Source: Acididesulfobacillus acetoxydans
Lineage (GTDB): Bacteria > Bacillota > Desulfitobacteriia > Desulfitobacteriales > Desulfitobacteriaceae
Assembly (NCBI RefSeq): GCF_900016645.1
Contig: NZ_CDGJ01000005.1
DNA length: 64,000 nucleotides
Strand: one strand, 5' to 3'
Shown here: in pieces, positions 38,534-47,800 of the stretch
How the letters are laid out: each line of letters begins with the position of its first letter
Position numbering within the stretch: the first letter of the stretch is position 1
Made by a program: the position numbers and the translations under genes
The notes under the pieces: model-generated
Seen by the model: the letters and a program-made list of their open reading frames with translations, nothing else
The model's database searches: none
What the model was told of the DNA's origin: nothing

Positions 38534-39709
38534 TTAACCCTTTTGCCCCAAAAACCGCCCGATTCGTTCGGTCGCTTCCCGCATCACAGATTCCTCTTGA
38601 ACTAAAGCAACCCTGACATAGCCCTCCCCGTGAGTACCGAAGGCCACGCCGGGAACTACCAGCACTCCGGCCTCCCGCGCCAAGTCAACAGCAAAGCGGA
38701 ACGAGTCCCCGCCCCCCGGCACCGGTGCCCACACGAACATCGAGGCCTGGGGAGCAGGTATCGTCCATCCCGCCCGGGCACAGCCTTCCAACCAAACATC
38801 CCGGCGCCGCTGGTAAGCCCGGCGGTTCTCCGCCACTGTCTCTTCCACCTCCGCCCGGCCGGCCAGAGCCTCGACCGCGGCCCGCAAGACAGGGGCGAAC
38901 CCTCCGTAATCGATATTCGATTTGACCGCTGCCAGTGCCTCCACGGCTGGGGCGTTACCCACCGCAAAGCCCAGACGGGCTCCGGCAAAATTGTAGGTCT
39001 TGGACAGGGAATGAAACTCGATTCCCACCTCTTTGGCACCCTCGGCTTGCAGAAAACTGACCGGCCTGTACCCCTCAAAGGCAAGTTCCGAGTAAGCGGC
39101 ATCGTGGCAAACGAGAATATGATATTGGCGGGCAAAGTCCACGACCCGTTGGAAGAAAGAGAGCGGCGCCACCCCTGCAGTCGGGTTGTTGGGATAATTC
39201 AGAAACAGGATCTTAGCCCGCCGGGCCGTCCCGGGATCCACTTCCTCCAGGTCCGGCAAGAAGTCGTTCTCCGCCCGCAGGGCCAGAGGTATCTTTACTC
39301 CGCCCGCCAGGAGCAAACCGGCCGTATAGATGGGGTAGCCGGGGTCCGGTATGAGCGCAGGGTCTCCCGGATCGATGTAAGCCCAAAACACGTGCGCCAA
39401 TCCGTCCTGGGAACCCATTAAAGGCAGGACCTCCCGCTCGGGGTCCAGGTCGACACCGAAACGGCGCTTGTACCAGATCGCGCAGCTCTCCCTCAGTTCC
39501 GCACTTCCCCGGGTCAAAGTATACCCGTAGTTCCTTTCGTCAAGCGCAGCCCTGCTGAGAGCCTCCCGAACCGAGGGAGCCGGCGGCCGGTCCGGACTGC
39601 CGATCGTTAAGTTTATTAAATCCTTTCCTTGCTTGAGTAAATCCAAACGGAGCTCATCCAGGCGGGAAAAAACAGAAACTCCCAGCCCCTGCATTCTCTG
39701 CGCCAACAT
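38534..39709 (-). CDS. PLP-dependent aminotransferase, class I (DapL/AspC-like)
   Basis: About 391 residues from the ATG at 39709, preceded by GAGGGGGA; longer frames upstream overlap the PHP gene. Fold-type I features are all present: LINLTIGSPDRPPAPSVREAL, NYGYTLTRGSAELRESCAIWYKRRFGVDLDPE, FLNYPNNPTAGVA, CHDAAYSELAF and the PLP-binding Lys in IEFHSLSKTYNFAGARLGFAVG (about residue 235). It resembles LL-diaminopimelate aminotransferases and their relatives but the specificity cannot be told from sequence. It sits 14 bp after the PHP gene and likely shares its transcript. Confidence 0.9.
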   Translation of the reverse strand: MLAQRMQGLGVSVFSRLDELRLDLLKQGKDLINLTIGSPDRPPAPSVREALSRAALDERNYGYTLTRGSAELRESCAIWYKRRFGVDLDPEREVLPLMGSQDGLAHVFWAYIDPGDPALIPDPGYPIYTAGLLLAGGVKIPLALRAENDFLPDLEEVDPGTARRAKILFLNYPNNPTAGVAPLSFFQRVVDFARQYHILVCHDAAYSELAFEGYRPVSFLQAEGAKEVGIEFHSLSKTYNFAGARLGFAVGNAPAVEALAAVKSNIDYGGFAPVLRAAVEALAGRAEVEETVAENRRAYQRRRDVWLEGCARAGWTIPAPQASMFVWAPVPGGGDSFRFAVDLAREAGVLVVPGVAFGTHGEGYVRVALVQEESVMREATERIGRFLGQKG

Positions 39710-39723
39710 ATAAACATTCCCCC

Positions 39724-40584
39724 TCAACAACCTAACTTTTCCGGCTCGAGCCGTTGACTGAGCGCCCATTCCTTGATTTGGCGCACGACCGCCATGGATA
39801 CTCCCCAGCCTCCGAGTTTGGCGGCGGGCTTGCGTTTCTCCCCATGGAAATCCGAACCTCCGGTCATGATCAAGTTCAAGTCCAGGGCAATTTTGTATAA
39901 GGCCCTTTCCTCCGCCTCCCTGTGCTCGGAGTGATATACTTCCACTCCCTGCAGACCCGCCGTAACCCAAAAAGGAATCCTGCCGGCCAGCCCGCCGAGC
40001 CCCGGGTGTGCCAAAACAGCTACTCCGCCGGCTGCCCGGACGAGGCCGATTCCTTCTTCCGGAGTCAGCTTCGGGCGCGGAACATAAGCCGGAGCCCCCC
40101 GCCCGAGGTAGCGTTCAAACGCTTCCCCGATACTGCCGACGCAGCCGTGCGCGATCAGAACCTGCGCCACATGCGGACGTCCTACGGACTCCCCCGTGGC
40201 CACCCGAGAAATTTCCTCCGGCTCGATCTCGATGCCCAAAAGGGAAAGTCTTTCCAGTATCCTCCTGATTCTTCCTTCTCTGCCCAGGCGCAAACTCGCC
40301 AGGCGCTCCCTCAGGAGGGCAGAACCGCCGTCGGGTTGATAACCTAAAATGTGAACTTCCCGGCCCTGCCACTCCGTATTGAGCTCGATACCGCGCACGA
40401 TCTCAACTCCGGTTTTTTCTCCGACCGTTTCCGCCTCTTCCCAGCCCGCTATCGTATCATGATCCGTAATACCAACCGCCCTGAGACCGATCCGGGCTGC
40501 CAGGCGAACGACATCCCCGGGGGTAAAAAGCCCGTCGGAAGCCGTCGTGTGGCAATGCAAATCCGCTTGAACTTCCGCCGCCAC
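39724..40584 (-). CDS. PHP-domain phosphoesterase
   Basis: About 286 residues from a GTG at 40584, chosen because AAGGAGAAGG lies just before it and the translated product then starts near the PHP motif. The metal-binding motifs are DLHCHTTASDG, AVGITDHDTIAGWEEA, VRGIELNT, VLAHPGLG and MTGGSDFHGEKRKP, in the order of TrpH/YciV-type 3',5'-nucleotide or 5'-3' phosphoesterases. It probably hydrolyses nucleotide phosphates such as pAp or short RNA ends. It is located directly upstream of the aminotransferase gene with 14 bp between. Confidence 0.9.
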   Translation of the reverse strand: MAAEVQADLHCHTTASDGLFTPGDVVRLAARIGLRAVGITDHDTIAGWEEAETVGEKTGVEIVRGIELNTEWQGREVHILGYQPDGGSALLRERLASLRLGREGRIRRILERLSLLGIEIEPEEISRVATGESVGRPHVAQVLIAHGCVGSIGEAFERYLGRGAPAYVPRPKLTPEEGIGLVRAAGGVAVLAHPGLGGLAGRIPFWVTAGLQGVEVYHSEHREAEERALYKIALDLNLIMTGGSDFHGEKRKPAAKLGGWGVSMAVVRQIKEWALSQRLEPEKLGC

Positions 40585-40842
40585 TCTACCTTCTCCTTTT
40601 CCCACCACTTTTTGTCCCGTTTTCCGCCTCGAAAACTCCTCGAAACCTCCTCGTAATTTCCGGCTCTCAGGATCTTTTGCCGCTTGCACCGCCGCAACAG
40701 TCCAACGGACTGTCCGGCAGCGCGCACGAAATCTCACAGGCGGAACCTGAGGGCAATAGGCAGCCGAATCCAAAGGCTATACCCCCGGCGGACCCGACCC
40801 GCATCAACCCTCGCGCCGCGCTTACTTTCAGTCTATCCTTTC

Positions 40843-41793
40843 TTATCTTAGCACATTCGACAATAACCGCTCAAAATTTTTCGCGTAGATCTGCCCGATC
40901 TCCTGGGAGGAAAATCCCGCCCGTTCCAAATCCTCCGCCAGGAGCGGCAGGGTACTCACATTTTCCAAACCGTCCGGGGTCTCCGCGATCCCGTCAAAAT
41001 CCGAGCCGAGCCCGATCACGTCCACTCCGGCCACCTCGGCGATGTGTGAAATGTGCCGGACGACATCCCGGCGCTCCGCTCGCCCTGAATCCGACAGAAA
41101 GGCTGGGCAAAAATTCAGCCCAACCACTCCCTTGTTCCGGGCCAGTGCCTTCAACTGCCCGTCCGTCAAATTGCGGGGATGGTCGCAAAGCGCCCTGGCG
41201 CAGGAATGAGAGGCGACGATAGGAGCGGACGACAGTTCGAGAACATGCCAAAATCCTGCTTCGTTGAGGTGGGAAACGTCTACAATCATGCCCAACTCAT
41301 TGAGCCGCCGAACCACTCTCTCGCCAAAATGCGATAAACGGCCTTGACTCCCCTGCTCTCCCACCCCGTCCCCAATCGCATTGCGCTGATTCCAGGTCAG
41401 GCCCAAAGCCCGCACCCCCAGCCGGTGGATGATGTCCAGCAGGAAGAGGCTCTCACCCAGGATTTCCCCGCCCTCCACACTCAATAACAGACCCGTTTTG
41501 CTTTCCGGCTCGATCCGTTTCAGGTCGTCCCTGCCTTGAATGAGAAACACCCTTTCCCCATTATCCGAGACAAAACGGTGCAACGCGGCAATCAGTTCCA
41601 AGCCGCGCATCGTCGCTCGCGCCGGTTTATACTCGCTTTCGATGAAGGCTGCCATGAACTGGACACCCACACGCCCCCGGCGGGCCCTTTCCAAATCCCA
41701 CTGCCCTCCTTCCTGACCGCGCAGGCTCCGCCGCTCCGAAGAGTAATCACCTATGCTGTCACAATGGCCATCAATCACGTAAGGTTTATTCAT
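40843..41793 (-). CDS. Membrane dipeptidase (renal dipeptidase family M19)
   Basis: About 316 residues from the ATG at 41793, with AGGGGGGCG upstream; the preceding in-frame stretch passes through the spoVS terminator and is not coding. Zinc ligands of the M19 family are all visible: DGHCDS, LSVEGGEILG (Glu), VDVSHLNEAGF and ASHSCARALCDHPRNLTD (His), and GLGSDFDG (Asp). It cleaves dipeptides, including those with D-amino acids, so it may act in peptidoglycan or antibiotic turnover. There is no signal peptide, so the bacterial enzyme is cytoplasmic. Confidence 0.94.
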   Translation of the reverse strand: MNKPYVIDGHCDSIGDYSSERRSLRGQEGGQWDLERARRGRVGVQFMAAFIESEYKPARATMRGLELIAALHRFVSDNGERVFLIQGRDDLKRIEPESKTGLLLSVEGGEILGESLFLLDIIHRLGVRALGLTWNQRNAIGDGVGEQGSQGRLSHFGERVVRRLNELGMIVDVSHLNEAGFWHVLELSSAPIVASHSCARALCDHPRNLTDGQLKALARNKGVVGLNFCPAFLSDSGRAERRDVVRHISHIAEVAGVDVIGLGSDFDGIAETPDGLENVSTLPLLAEDLERAGFSSQEIGQIYAKNFERLLSNVLR

Positions 41794-41902
41794 GAAAAAC
41801 GCCCCCCTATATGCTTGCCGCAGCAAATTCCGGCGGATGAAGAAACAGCCGTAGACCGCCCGCTCAGGCAGCACGCTGAAAAGGTTTTTCGGATAGGAAT
41901 CG

Positions 41903-41930
41903 AAAAAGCCTGTTTGCTGGGCAAACAGGC
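41903..41930 (-). terminator. spoVS terminator
   Basis: Perfect 10-bp stem GCCTGTTTGC / GCAAACAGGC with a 3-nt loop and TTTTT after it on the minus strand, about 14 bp after the spoVS stop. Confidence 0.92.
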
Positions 41931-41943
41931 CGGAAAGCTGCAA

Positions 41944-42204
41944 TCAACGCGGTTCAACGATGAGCTTGATCGCTGTCCGTTCTTCTCCGTCAATCTGAAT
42001 GTCCGTGAAGGCCGGGATGCAGATTAGGTCCACCCCGCTCGGAGCGACAAATCCCCGTGCAATGGCCACGGCTTTCACCGCTTGGTTGAGGGCTCCTGCT
42101 CCGATCGCTTGCAATTCCGCACCCCCTCGTTCGCGAAGTACTCCGGCCAGCGCACCGGCGACAGAATTCGGGCTTGACTTAGCTGAGACTTTTAAGACGT
42201 CCAT
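41944..42204 (-). CDS. spoVS: Stage V sporulation protein S
   Basis: An 86-residue protein matching SpoVS from end to end: MDVLKVSAKSSPNSVAGALAGVLRERG, then ELQAIGAGALNQAVKAVAIARGFVAPSGVDLICIPAFTDIQIDGEERTAIKLIVEPR (given in outline). SpoVS has an Alba-like fold and is needed for completing asymmetric division and coat assembly in B. subtilis. Its presence next to ymdB and rny follows Firmicute gene order. CAGGAGGTT precedes the ATG, and it has its own strong terminator. Confidence 0.97.
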   Translation of the reverse strand: MDVLKVSAKSSPNSVAGALAGVLRERGGAELQAIGAGALNQAVKAVAIARGFVAPSGVDLICIPAFTDIQIDGEERTAIKLIVEPR

Positions 42205-42366
42205 AAACTACAACCTCCTGTTTGCTCATTGACATGTATTTCCACTTCGCCTCTGCTAGATATTCGCGACAAAATCAAAAAGTCCTTTATTCTCAGAGAA
42301 TTTTCTGATTTTTCCTCGGGAATAGCTGCGCTCCTTTAGCCATCCGCCCTCAACATTCCGGTTCAC

Positions 42367-43146
42367 TCACTCGGCAAAACGCTGCACCCTCTCGATCCGG
42401 CGTGCTTTTCCGGTCTCCTCGTCCAGATCCAGGAGGACGGCATTCAATTGCATGACCCCGCCGGCAATGTCGAACTTTGCCGGCAGCTGGGTCAGGAAGC
42501 GGTTGATGACGACCTCTTTCTTAACACCGAGGACGGAGTCCCGCGGGCCGGTCATACCCACATCCGTAATGTAGGCCGTGCCCTGGGGCAAAATGCGCTC
42601 ATCGGCCGTTTGCACATGAGTATGAGTCCCCAACACCGCACTGACTTTGCCATCCAAAAACCAGCCTAAAGCAATTTTTTCCGAGGTAGCCTCGGCGTGG
42701 AAGTCAACCAGAATCAAAGGACTCTCCTGGCGCATCAGGTTAATCAAGCGAACCGCTCCGCTGAAGGGATCGTCCAGCGCTGGAAGATAGACCCGCCCCG
42801 AAAGATTGAGAATCCCAACTTTAAAGCCGTGCAGGCGCACAAATCCATACCCTTGTCCCGGGGCCCCGGCCGGATAGTTGGCAGGCCTCACCAACCTCGC
42901 CTCACGGTCGATGAAATCCATAATCTGCCTTTTGTCCCAGACGTGATTGCCCATGGTAAGGAAATCAATGCCTGCTCCGTAGAGCTCTTGGGCCACTTCC
43001 TTGGTCAAACCATTTCCACCCGCGGCGTTTTCGCCGTTGGCGACTGTGAATTCCACTTCGTATTGGTCTTTCACCGGTTTAAGCAAAGCCCTGATCGCTT
43101 GGCGCCCGGTTTTCCCGACAATGTCCCCTATGAACAATACGATCAT
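42367..43146 (-). CDS. ymdB: YmdB-type metallophosphoesterase (2',3'-cNMP phosphodiesterase)
   Basis: About 259 residues from the ATG at 43146, with GGAAGGGG upstream. The dinuclear metal motifs are MIVLFIGDIVGKTGRQAI, VANGENAAGGNGLT, DFLTMGNHVWDKR, ILVDFHAEATSEK and LGTHTHVQTADERIL, and all correspond to the YmdB/TIGR00282 family. In B. subtilis it hydrolyses 2',3'-cAMP and affects biofilm and motility choice, acting with RNase Y levels. Here it lies between spoVS and the rny-linked 43265 gene. Confidence 0.95.
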   Translation of the reverse strand: MIVLFIGDIVGKTGRQAIRALLKPVKDQYEVEFTVANGENAAGGNGLTKEVAQELYGAGIDFLTMGNHVWDKRQIMDFIDREARLVRPANYPAGAPGQGYGFVRLHGFKVGILNLSGRVYLPALDDPFSGAVRLINLMRQESPLILVDFHAEATSEKIALGWFLDGKVSAVLGTHTHVQTADERILPQGTAYITDVGMTGPRDSVLGVKKEVVINRFLTQLPAKFDIAGGVMQLNAVLLDLDEETGKARRIERVQRFAE

Positions 43147-43264
43147 GAACGATTCCCCTTCCGTAACCCAGCGGCTCCGTCTTTTCCTAAAAGCAACCGA
43201 TTGGCAAGCACTGCAAGGTCTTTGAACGTGTCTGTGGGCCAGGCCTCCGGACGCGTAACACCGG

Positions 43265-43792
43265 CTAATTCTTGAAAACCAAAACCCGGCCTTCGTCGCG
43301 AACCGCAACCACGTTTTTATCGATTTCGTCATCCCGCATCTTGGCCAGCAGGCGTCCGATCAGCTCCTCCTGAAAAAGCAATTCGTCTTCCGGAATGGCT
43401 CCGTCCGCATCGTCGAGAACCAGCGCCTCCCCAAACTCACACCTGAGCAAATCGACGATCAGTCCCACCTCCGTCTGAGTCATACTCTCTACATCCCTAG
43501 TCACGGTAAGCGAATAAATATCCCCTTCGCAGCGGCTTTCCACCCCGCAGAGTGTCATAGCGCTGCCCTCCAGGCCATGAAAAGCCGCCAAAGCGAGCGG
43601 AAGTTTGTTCCTGAGTCCCTCCACTGCCTGTCCTTCCGCTCCCATGAGCAAAAAGGTAAATTTCAGAGCATGCTTCTCCTGCCAATAATATATAGAACCC
43701 ACTTCAGCATAGCGCACCAAAATCGAAATGAGCAAACCGGCCCCTTCCGGCACCTGTCTGCCGTCCTTATACTGCAAGCTCAGCGCCGCCAT
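43265..43792 (-). CDS. Conserved hypothetical protein between rny and ymdB
   Basis: A 175-residue protein. The body is alpha/beta (LLISILVRYAEVGSIYYWQ, ALKFTFLLMG, LALAAFHGLEGSAMTLCG, IYSLTVTRDVESMTQTEVGLIVDLL) and the C-terminal 50 residues are acidic and helical (DDADGAIPEDELLFQEELIGRLLAKM). I recall no named family, though a gene of this size between rny and ymdB is common in Peptococcaceae-type Clostridia, so a link to RNA turnover or signalling is possible. GGAGAGGG precedes the start. Own terminator not seen; gap to ymdB 118 bp. Confidence 0.65.
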   Translation of the reverse strand: MAALSLQYKDGRQVPEGAGLLISILVRYAEVGSIYYWQEKHALKFTFLLMGAEGQAVEGLRNKLPLALAAFHGLEGSAMTLCGVESRCEGDIYSLTVTRDVESMTQTEVGLIVDLLRCEFGEALVLDDADGAIPEDELLFQEELIGRLLAKMRDDEIDKNVVAVRDEGRVLVFKN

Positions 43793-43926
43793 CTGTTTCC
43801 CTCTCCTTTTTCCTCTCCTTCTGCGAATTATGTAAGGTATTCGGCATCAAGCGGCAAAGTCCTTCTGGCACGTTCTGACATTTACCCGGCCTGTTTTCAG
43901 AGCCGGGAGGCAGGCGCTGCCCCGCG

Positions 43927-43961
43927 GACGTAAAAACAGGCCCGCGGCCTGTTTTTACGTC
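43927..43961 (-). terminator. rny terminator
   Basis: Perfect 16-bp stem GACGTAAAAACAGGCC / GGCCTGTTTTTACGTC with a 3-nt loop; the T run lies in the descending arm. Starts about 20 bp after the rny stop. Confidence 0.85.
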
Positions 43962-43981
43962 TGTACTCCGCCGGCAGACTG

Positions 43982-45532
43982 CTATTTGGCATAATCCACC
44001 GCACGGGTTTCACGTATTACAACGACTTTAATCTGTCCGGGATATTCTAACTCTTCTTCGATGCGCTTGCTAATCTCCCTGGCAATCTTGGGAGCCAAGA
44101 CATCGTCGATTTTGTCGGGCTTTACAATGATGCGAATCTCGCGGCCGGCTTGAATAGCGTAGGATTTCTCCACTCCCTCAAAGGTCTCGGCAATCTCCTC
44201 CAACTTTTCCAGCCGTTTAATGTAAGCTTCCAAAGTTTCCCGCCGGGCACCCGGCCTGGCGGCCGACACCGCGTCGGCAGCCGCCACCAGCACGGCCACG
44301 ACCGTTTTCGGTTCCACGTCTCCGTGATGAGCTTCAATCGCGTGAATGACTTCCCAAGATTCTTTATACTTCTTGGCTACTTCAACCCCAATTTGGACAT
44401 GAGTCCCTTCCGTGTCATGGTCAACCGCCTTGCCGATATCATGGAGCAGCCCGGCCCTCTTGGCCAGTTGGACATCCACTCCGAGTTCCGCCGCCATCAG
44501 ACCCGCCAAGTAAGCGACCTCGACGGAATGTTTCAAAACGTTTTGCCCGTAACTGGTACGGAACTTCTGCCTGCCCAGCATGCGGACCAGTTCAGGATGC
44601 AAGCCATGCACCCCTGTGTCAAAGGTAGCCTGTTCTCCTTCTTCCCGGATGCGCTGTTCAACCTCTTTCTGGGCTTTCTCAACCATTTCCTCAATCCGCG
44701 CGGGATGGATGCGGCCGTCGATGATCAACTTCTCCAACGCTACCCTGGCCACTTCCCTGCGAATGGGGTCAAATCCCGAAAGAATTACCGCCTCGGGTGT
44801 ATCGTCGATAATTAAATCGATGCCCGTCAGGGTCTCCAGAGTCCGAATATTCCTTCCTTCACGCCCTATGATCCGGCCTTTCATCTCATCATTTGGAAGG
44901 GCAACCACCGATACGGTCGTCTCGGCCACATGATCCGCCGCACAGCGTTGGATAGCCAGCGCAATAATGTTCTTCGCCCGTTTCTCCGCTTCTTCTTTGG
45001 CCTTACTTTCAATATCCTTAATCATAATAGCGGATTCATAACGCACTTCTTCTTCAACACTATGTAGAAGAATTTCCTTGGCTTCGTCCGATGTCAAGCC
45101 GGATATGCGTTCGAGCTCAGTCTGTTCCTTGGCGACCAAGTGGGACAGTTCCTCCCGCTGATGGTCAACCTCGGCTTCCTTGCGGTGCATGTTGTCTTCC
45201 TTACGTTCCAAAGACTCCATTTTGCGATCCAGCGTCTCTTCTTTTTGCAGTAAACGCCTTTCCAAACGCTGCAGTTCGTTACGCCGTTCCCGGATCTCTT
45301 TCTCAACCTCGTTGTGCATATGCATGGTTTCTTCTTTGGCTGCAACGACGGCTTCCCGCTTTTTGGCCTCGGCCTCCGTCTGGGCAATGCCCACAATCCG
45401 TTTGGCCTCTTCCTCAGCCGAACCGATGGCTTTCTCGGCTGTGACCTTGCGCATAAACCAACCTGCCGCCACCCCGAGCACCAAACCGACAAGCAATAGT
45501 ACAATAGAAATAATGATCCCTATACTCTCCAA
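43982..45532 (-). CDS. rny: Ribonuclease Y
   Basis: About 516 residues from a TTG at 45532; GGGAGGTG lies 5 bp upstream and a further TTG six codons earlier would overlap it. One N-terminal membrane helix (IGIIISIVLLLVGLVLGVAAGWF) anchors it; residues 35-195 are a long charged coiled coil; the KH domain (MKGRIIGREGRNIRTLETLTGIDLIIDDTPEAVILSGFDPIRREVA) is near 205-265; the HD domain (HSVEVAYLAGLMAAELGV, LLHDIGKAVDHD) near 335-430. RNase Y starts mRNA decay as the membrane-bound endoribonuclease of the Firmicute degradosome. Confidence 0.97.
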   Translation of the reverse strand: MESIGIIISIVLLLVGLVLGVAAGWFMRKVTAEKAIGSAEEEAKRIVGIAQTEAEAKKREAVVAAKEETMHMHNEVEKEIRERRNELQRLERRLLQKEETLDRKMESLERKEDNMHRKEAEVDHQREELSHLVAKEQTELERISGLTSDEAKEILLHSVEEEVRYESAIMIKDIESKAKEEAEKRAKNIIALAIQRCAADHVAETTVSVVALPNDEMKGRIIGREGRNIRTLETLTGIDLIIDDTPEAVILSGFDPIRREVARVALEKLIIDGRIHPARIEEMVEKAQKEVEQRIREEGEQATFDTGVHGLHPELVRMLGRQKFRTSYGQNVLKHSVEVAYLAGLMAAELGVDVQLAKRAGLLHDIGKAVDHDTEGTHVQIGVEVAKKYKESWEVIHAIEAHHGDVEPKTVVAVLVAAADAVSAARPGARRETLEAYIKRLEKLEEIAETFEGVEKSYAIQAGREIRIIVKPDKIDDVLAPKIAREISKRIEEELEYPGQIKVVVIRETRAVDYAK

Positions 45533-45568
45533 AATTTCACCTCCCGCCAATAAAACTAAAATAACAAC

Positions 45569-45595
45569 AAAAAAGACTGGTTAACTCGACCAGTC
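45569..45595 (-). terminator. recX terminator
   Basis: GACTGG-tcgagttaa-CCAGTC followed by TTTTTT on the minus strand. It is about 160 bp after the recX stop and 40 bp ahead of the rny start, so it separates recA-recX from rny transcription. Confidence 0.8.
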
Positions 45596-45756
45596 CCCCC
45601 CAAAGCAACCTTTCAAAGATATCGGGCAAACCCAATTTCCTACAAACTCTCGCTCGCTAGTTAAAACCCCCAATTTTTAGCCTAACTACGCTGAAATCTA
45701 TAAGAAAAACCTTTTAAAGGTTAGCATTTACCAGAGGAGCGGTCTCTAATAACATT

Positions 45757-46248
45757 TTAATTCGGTTTGTAAAAATTGTCAAGTGCCTTCACCACGACGT
45801 CCATCGGGAAACCCCTTTGCAAAAGCTTAGCCCCGATTCTTTGCCGCGGTGAAGCGGCTGCAAGCCCCGCTCCGAAGTGTGCCTCCCCGGGGCGCCTTCG
45901 GCGTTCGGCCTTCTTTTCCTCCTCTTCCCGCAGTTTGCGGACCTGTTCGATACACAACTCCAGTTCCAGCCCCTCGGCATAGACTTCGGCCAACACTTCG
46001 TCGATCACCGCCCTGTCCACCCCCCGCCGGCTGAGAGTCAGACGCAGGCGGGCCTGCGCCCAACCATCCCGCGCGCGGGCCTGACAGTAACCGAGAGCCA
46101 AACGGCGGTCATCCAGGTAACCCCATTCTTCCAAGCGCCGCAGGGCCCCCAGGCTTTCCTCGGAAGTATAGCCCTTGCCGTCAAGGCGCTCTTGGACCTC
46201 ATGGCGCGTCAGGGCCCTGCGTGAGAGAGCGTCGAGCGCTGCCTCCAA
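45757..46248 (-). CDS. recX: Regulatory protein RecX
   Basis: A 163-residue protein of three tandem three-helix repeats typical of RecX: ALDALSRRALTRHEVQERLDGKGYTSE, RRLEEWGYLDDRRLALGYCQARARDGWAQARLRLTLSRRGV and a C-terminal repeat (QRIGAKLLQRGFPMDVVVKALD). The segment between the second and third repeats is a charged, low-complexity insert (REEEEKKAERRRRPGEAHFG). RecX caps RecA filaments and modulates recombination. It follows recA after 139 bp on the same strand, as in many Firmicutes. Confidence 0.93.
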   Translation of the reverse strand: MEAALDALSRRALTRHEVQERLDGKGYTSEESLGALRRLEEWGYLDDRRLALGYCQARARDGWAQARLRLTLSRRGVDRAVIDEVLAEVYAEGLELELCIEQVRKLREEEEKKAERRRRPGEAHFGAGLAAASPRQRIGAKLLQRGFPMDVVVKALDNFYKPN

Positions 46249-46387
46249 AGCATCTTTTCGGGGGCCTCGGGCACAGGTTTCCTTGTTCTTGAAAGAGCCC
46301 GTCGCCGGTCACCTCCCTCACTCAAGCGGCACCCCAGTCATCAGTCAGGATTACACATCGATCGGCAGTCAGGATCACACCCCAACG

Positions 46388-47428
46388 TCAGTCTGCGTTA
46401 TCCGGGTCCGCCTCCTCCTCTGCCGAAGCCGGAACCGCACTGCTGATGTTGCTTCGGATCCGTCCCTCTATTTCATTGGCAATTTCCGGGTGTTGACGCA
46501 GGAATTCCTTGACATTCTCTTTGCCCTGTCCCAACCTCTCTCCGTTGTAGGAATACCAGGCTCCCGACTTGTTGATAATCTCCATATCCGTGCCGACATC
46601 GACGATACTGCCCTCCCGGGAAATGCCCTGTCCGTACATGATATCGAAGTCCGCCATCCTGAAGGGAGGGGCCACTTTGTTTTTGACGACCTTGACCCGT
46701 GTGCGGCTGCCCACCATTTCCTGACCTTGCTTGAGCGTCTCCTGCCGGCGCACGTCCAGTCGGATCGTGGCGTAGAATTTTAAGGCGCGGCCGCCGGTGG
46801 TCGTCTCGGGATTACCGAACATCACTCCGACCTTTTCCCGGATCTGGTTAATAAAAATAACGCAGGTCCGGCTCTTGCTGATGGCCCCCGTCAGCTTGCG
46901 CAGCGCCTGGGACATCAGCCGCGCATGCAAACCGACATGGGAATCCCCCATTTCCCCTTCAATCTCGGCCCGCGGAACGAGGGCGGCCACCGAGTCGATC
47001 ACAACCACGTCCACCGCTCCGCTCCGGACGAGGGCCTCGCAAATTTCCAGAGCCTGTTCGCCCGTGTCCGGTTGAGCCACCAGGAGATCGTCGATGTTTA
47101 GTCCGAGCGCCCGCGCGTAGACCGGATCCAAAGCATGTTCGGCATCGATAAAAGCGGCCACGCCCCCTGCCTTTTGTGCCTCCGCCGCAATATGCAGGGC
47201 CACGGTGGTTTTTCCCGAAGATTCGGGTCCGTAAATTTCCACCACCCTCCCCCGGGGCACTCCGCCCACGCCTAAAGCAATGTCCAGAGCCAGAGCACCG
47301 GTGGAGATCGTCTCAACCGCCATTTTCGCCGAAGCCTCGCCCAGTTTCATAATGGACCCTTTGCCAAACTGCTTTTCAATTTGGCCCAAGGCGATATCAA
47401 GGGCTTTCAGTTTGTCAGTTCCGGACAT
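46388..47428 (-). CDS. recA: Recombinase A
   Basis: A 346-residue RecA of standard length: Walker A GPESSGKTTVALHIAAEAQK (near residue 66), LALDIALGVGGVPRGRVVEIYG, VVIDSVAALVPRAEIEGEMGDSHVGLHARLMSQALRKL, loop L2 GVMFGNPETTTGGRALKFY and the acidic disordered tail (ASAEEEADPDNAD). It forms filaments on single-stranded DNA, performs strand exchange and triggers LexA self-cleavage. The promoter and SOS box upstream support DNA-damage control. Followed by recX. Confidence 0.99.
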   Translation of the reverse strand: MSGTDKLKALDIALGQIEKQFGKGSIMKLGEASAKMAVETISTGALALDIALGVGGVPRGRVVEIYGPESSGKTTVALHIAAEAQKAGGVAAFIDAEHALDPVYARALGLNIDDLLVAQPDTGEQALEICEALVRSGAVDVVVIDSVAALVPRAEIEGEMGDSHVGLHARLMSQALRKLTGAISKSRTCVIFINQIREKVGVMFGNPETTTGGRALKFYATIRLDVRRQETLKQGQEMVGSRTRVKVVKNKVAPPFRMADFDIMYGQGISREGSIVDVGTDMEIINKSGAWYSYNGERLGQGKENVKEFLRQHPEIANEIEGRIRSNISSAVPASAEEEADPDNAD

Positions 47429-47462
47429 CCCATCCCTCCTCAGTTTTTCAAGACCATAAATA

Positions 47463-47476
47463 CAAACATTTGTTCG
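47463..47476 (-). promoter_or_regulatory. LexA/DinR-type SOS operator of recA
   Basis: CGAACAAATGTTTG on the minus strand agrees with the Firmicute SOS box (consensus CGAAC-N4-GTTCG) at 12 of the 14 positions apart from the last half-site. It lies 5 bp downstream of the -10 box, about 35 bp before the recA start, where a bound repressor would block transcription. Confidence 0.85.
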
Positions 47477-47481
47477 ATTAT

Positions 47482-47510
47482 ATTATAATTGAATTCATAC
47501 TGCTTGTCAA
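47482..47510 (-). promoter_or_regulatory. recA promoter (consensus sigma-A)
   Basis: Perfect TTGACA (47505-47510), 17-bp spacer and perfect TATAAT (47482-47487) on the minus strand. The strongest promoter match in the window, immediately followed by the SOS box. Confidence 0.92.
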
Positions 47511-47800
47511 CCCACAATCGCTCGACAGAAAAAGCGTTACTTCGCCAACGTGCTCTCACTCTACTCCCGGAAATCGACATATCCGTCCTGAACTCGCCCA
47601 AACGTCCGCGACTCCACAGACGGACAACCCCTGCCTGTGTTGCTGCAGTACGTCCCTATCGTTGTTACCCATAGCAATCGTCCCCTCCCTGAACAGGAGG
47701 GGACTTCTCGCGAGTAAGGTTGAATCCGTTCCGTCTTTTCCGCCGGCCCGGCTCGGAGTATAAAGCGCAAAGAAAAGTCGGCTTCTGCAGAGATTGCTCC
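47511..47800. other. Gap between recA promoter and the helicase gene
   Basis: No gene. It holds a 9-bp hairpin GTCCCCTCC-ctgaaca-GGAGGGGAC (47680-47704), about 100 bp after the helicase stop; without a T tract it is a weak terminator candidate. Confidence 0.5.
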
